Source: Schizophyllum amplum (Eukaryota > Basidiomycota > Agaricomycetes > Agaricales > Schizophyllaceae). From it: 64,000 nucleotides of DNA. The stretch lies in assembly GCA_007026445.1 (NCBI GenBank), contig VDMD01000002.1, positions 2,728,001 through 2,792,000 on the forward strand. Direction: 5' to 3'. Under the pieces are notes generated by a model. It saw nothing but the letters and a program-made list of their open reading frames with translations. It ran no database searches and was not told where the DNA came from. The position numbers and the translations under genes were made by a program. Of this stretch, positions 63,721 to 64,000 are shown in pieces; the first letter of the stretch is position 1; every line of letters begins with the position of its first letter.

Positions 63721-64000
63721 AATGGGTTGTAACAGTTGTCGACATCTAGTTGATGTGAGCCAGATGTCAGCCAAGTTCAGTGCTTCTGTATGTTGCGACG
63801 TCCGAAGTTTAAATGTTCGGACGCACAAAGTCGAACATTGATCACGTGCCCTCGTATACAGAATCTGGACCGGGAGGCACCGCGCCACTTCTGGCGATCA
63901 AAGTTCGGGGAAAATGGTGTATGTCCGTGGCAAGCGACAAGGGGACGAGGAACTTCCTTCCGAGTCTGCACCCTGGATTGCAGTTTTCTGCGCAGGCTCC
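63721..64000. other. Window end, no gene seen
   Basis: 280 bp with no supported feature; the sequence runs off the window. Confidence 0.5.

Overview
The window reads as genomic DNA of a filamentous basidiomycete, most likely an Agaricomycete such as a polypore. This rests on the many short GT-AG introns (about 45-70 nt, donors mostly GTGAG/GTGCG/GTACG), TATA boxes shortly upstream of start codons, and families typical of that group: a DUF6534 membrane protein, an F-box/LRR-like gene family, a multi-intron P450 and a berberine-bridge-type oxidase. About two dozen intact genes are supported on both strands. No tRNA, rRNA, CRISPR array or intact transposon was seen.

Layout. 0-1.4 kb is intergenic and holds a short retroposon with a poly(A) tail and a 14-bp target-site duplication. 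1.5-12.8 kb, all on the minus strand: a cytochrome P450, a DUF6534 seven-helix membrane protein, complex I subunit NDUFA12 and the polarity scaffold Bem1/Scd2. 12.8-16 kb is gene-poor and decayed. 16-22 kb: F-box gene 1 (minus), uroporphyrinogen decarboxylase (minus), an AMMECR1-like gene (minus) and F-box gene 2 (plus). 22.8-28.4 kb: the CDC14 phosphatase and an EF-hand MscS-type channel (both minus). 28.8-34 kb: three plus-strand genes of unknown function. 34.3-38.9 kb: a secreted, possibly aerolysin-fold protein and an equilibrative nucleoside transporter (both minus). 39-41.3 kb is gene-poor. 41.3-48 kb: a cytochrome b5/acyl-CoA dehydrogenase fusion (plus), a dienelactone-hydrolase-like/SnoaL-like fusion and a berberine-bridge oxidase (both minus), possibly a catabolic neighbourhood. 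49.2-51.1 kb: F-box gene 3 and an AMMECR1 remnant. 51.5-62.9 kb is dense with housekeeping genes: a Gly/His/Tyr-rich protein, an MBF-type APSES factor, a Shg1/BOD1 COMPASS subunit, mitochondrial ribosomal protein uL24m, a Mak32-like sugar kinase, ATP synthase subunit d and Mcm10. A decayed beta-galactosidase (GH35) relic closes the window.

The most interesting structure is an inverted segmental duplication. The block holding the AMMECR1 5' exon, the shared divergent promoter and F-box gene 2 (about 20.1-22.1 kb) recurs inverted at 49.2-51.1 kb. There the F-box gene is open, with its promoter and TATA box preserved, while the AMMECR1 half is a dead fragment that has lost its ATG and gained an in-frame stop. 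A third F-box gene at 16-17 kb keeps the same element at about -460. No clearly new multi-gene system was found. Starts, stops and spans come from reading frames and visible splice sites; transcripts would settle the introns.
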